From the NCBI GenBank assembly GCA_050701115.1, contig JBOHER010000482.1:1-5136 (forward strand): a stretch of DNA of 5,136 nucleotides, given 5' to 3'. Each line of letters starts with the position of its first letter. Within the stretch, counting starts at the first letter, position 1. The translations under genes and the position numbers were made by a program. This DNA is from JBOHER01 sp050701115 (lineage in GTDB: Bacteria > Actinomycetota > Actinomycetes > Mycobacteriales > Pseudonocardiaceae). Shown here piece by piece: positions 5,106 through 5,136 of this stretch. The notes below the pieces were generated by a model that saw only the letters and a list, made by a program, of their open reading frames with translations, searched no databases and was not told where the DNA came from.

Positions 5106-5136
5106 GGCCTTCGGTGCCTATTGCGCACCGAAGGCC
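5106..5136. terminator. Perfect 12-bp stem-loop downstream of fadE34
   Basis: GGCCTTCGGTGC (5106-5117) and its exact complement GCACCGAAGGCC (5125-5136) flank a seven-base loop, 22 bases after the fadE34 stop. A strong GC-rich stem at this position is typical of an actinobacterial terminator, often without a U-tract. The window ends on the last stem base, so a T-run or a longer stem cannot be seen. A dispersed palindromic repeat or a bidirectional terminator with a convergent gene is also possible. Confidence 0.7.

Overview
The window comes from a GC-rich genome with strong G/C bias at third codon positions and GTG starts on two of its genes. It carries a recognisable kstR-fadE34 pair, a regulator/enzyme pair of the actinobacterial steroid (cholesterol, sterol or bile-acid side-chain) degradation regulon. 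This points to an actinomycete of the Mycobacteriales/Pseudonocardiales type; the genus cannot be fixed from the sequence alone.

Layout, left to right. (1) 61-501 (+): a small GNAT acetyltransferase resembling the diamine/thialysine acetyltransferase branch. (2) 537-1220 (+): a DtxR-superfamily metalloregulator whose metal-ligand positions look MntR/SirR-like (manganese) rather than IdeR/DtxR-like (iron). Its alternative GTG start overlaps the acetyltransferase stop in a GTGA quartet. (3) 1250-2017 (+): a HAD-superfamily class IIA phosphatase of the LHPP-like type, probably translated from a leaderless or nearly leaderless mRNA. (4) 2053-2679 (-): kstR, a TetR-family repressor, convergent with the HAD gene across a 35-base gap. 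(5) 2680-2882: a divergent control region with a perfect KstR consensus operator at 2834-2847, a one-mismatch operator at 2733-2746, a plausible promoter in each direction, and a small extra palindrome at 2848-2859. (6) 2883-5084 (+): fadE34, a fused double acyl-CoA dehydrogenase. (7) 5106-5136: a perfect 12-bp stem-loop at the window edge, probably the fadE34 terminator or part of a dispersed palindromic repeat.

How the genes work together. KstR, together with steroid acyl-CoA ligands, is expected to control both itself and fadE34 from the shared 203-bp intergenic region. FadE34 performs the alpha,beta-dehydrogenation step in beta-oxidation of a steroid side chain. The acetyltransferase, metalloregulator and HAD phosphatase have no evident role in steroid catabolism and look like an unrelated housekeeping block that abuts the steroid locus. 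I see no mobile element, tRNA, rRNA, CRISPR array or wholly new system. The most informative observations are the operator architecture, the division of FAD-site motifs between the two halves of FadE34, the metal-ligand set of the DtxR-family protein, and the hairpin at the right edge.
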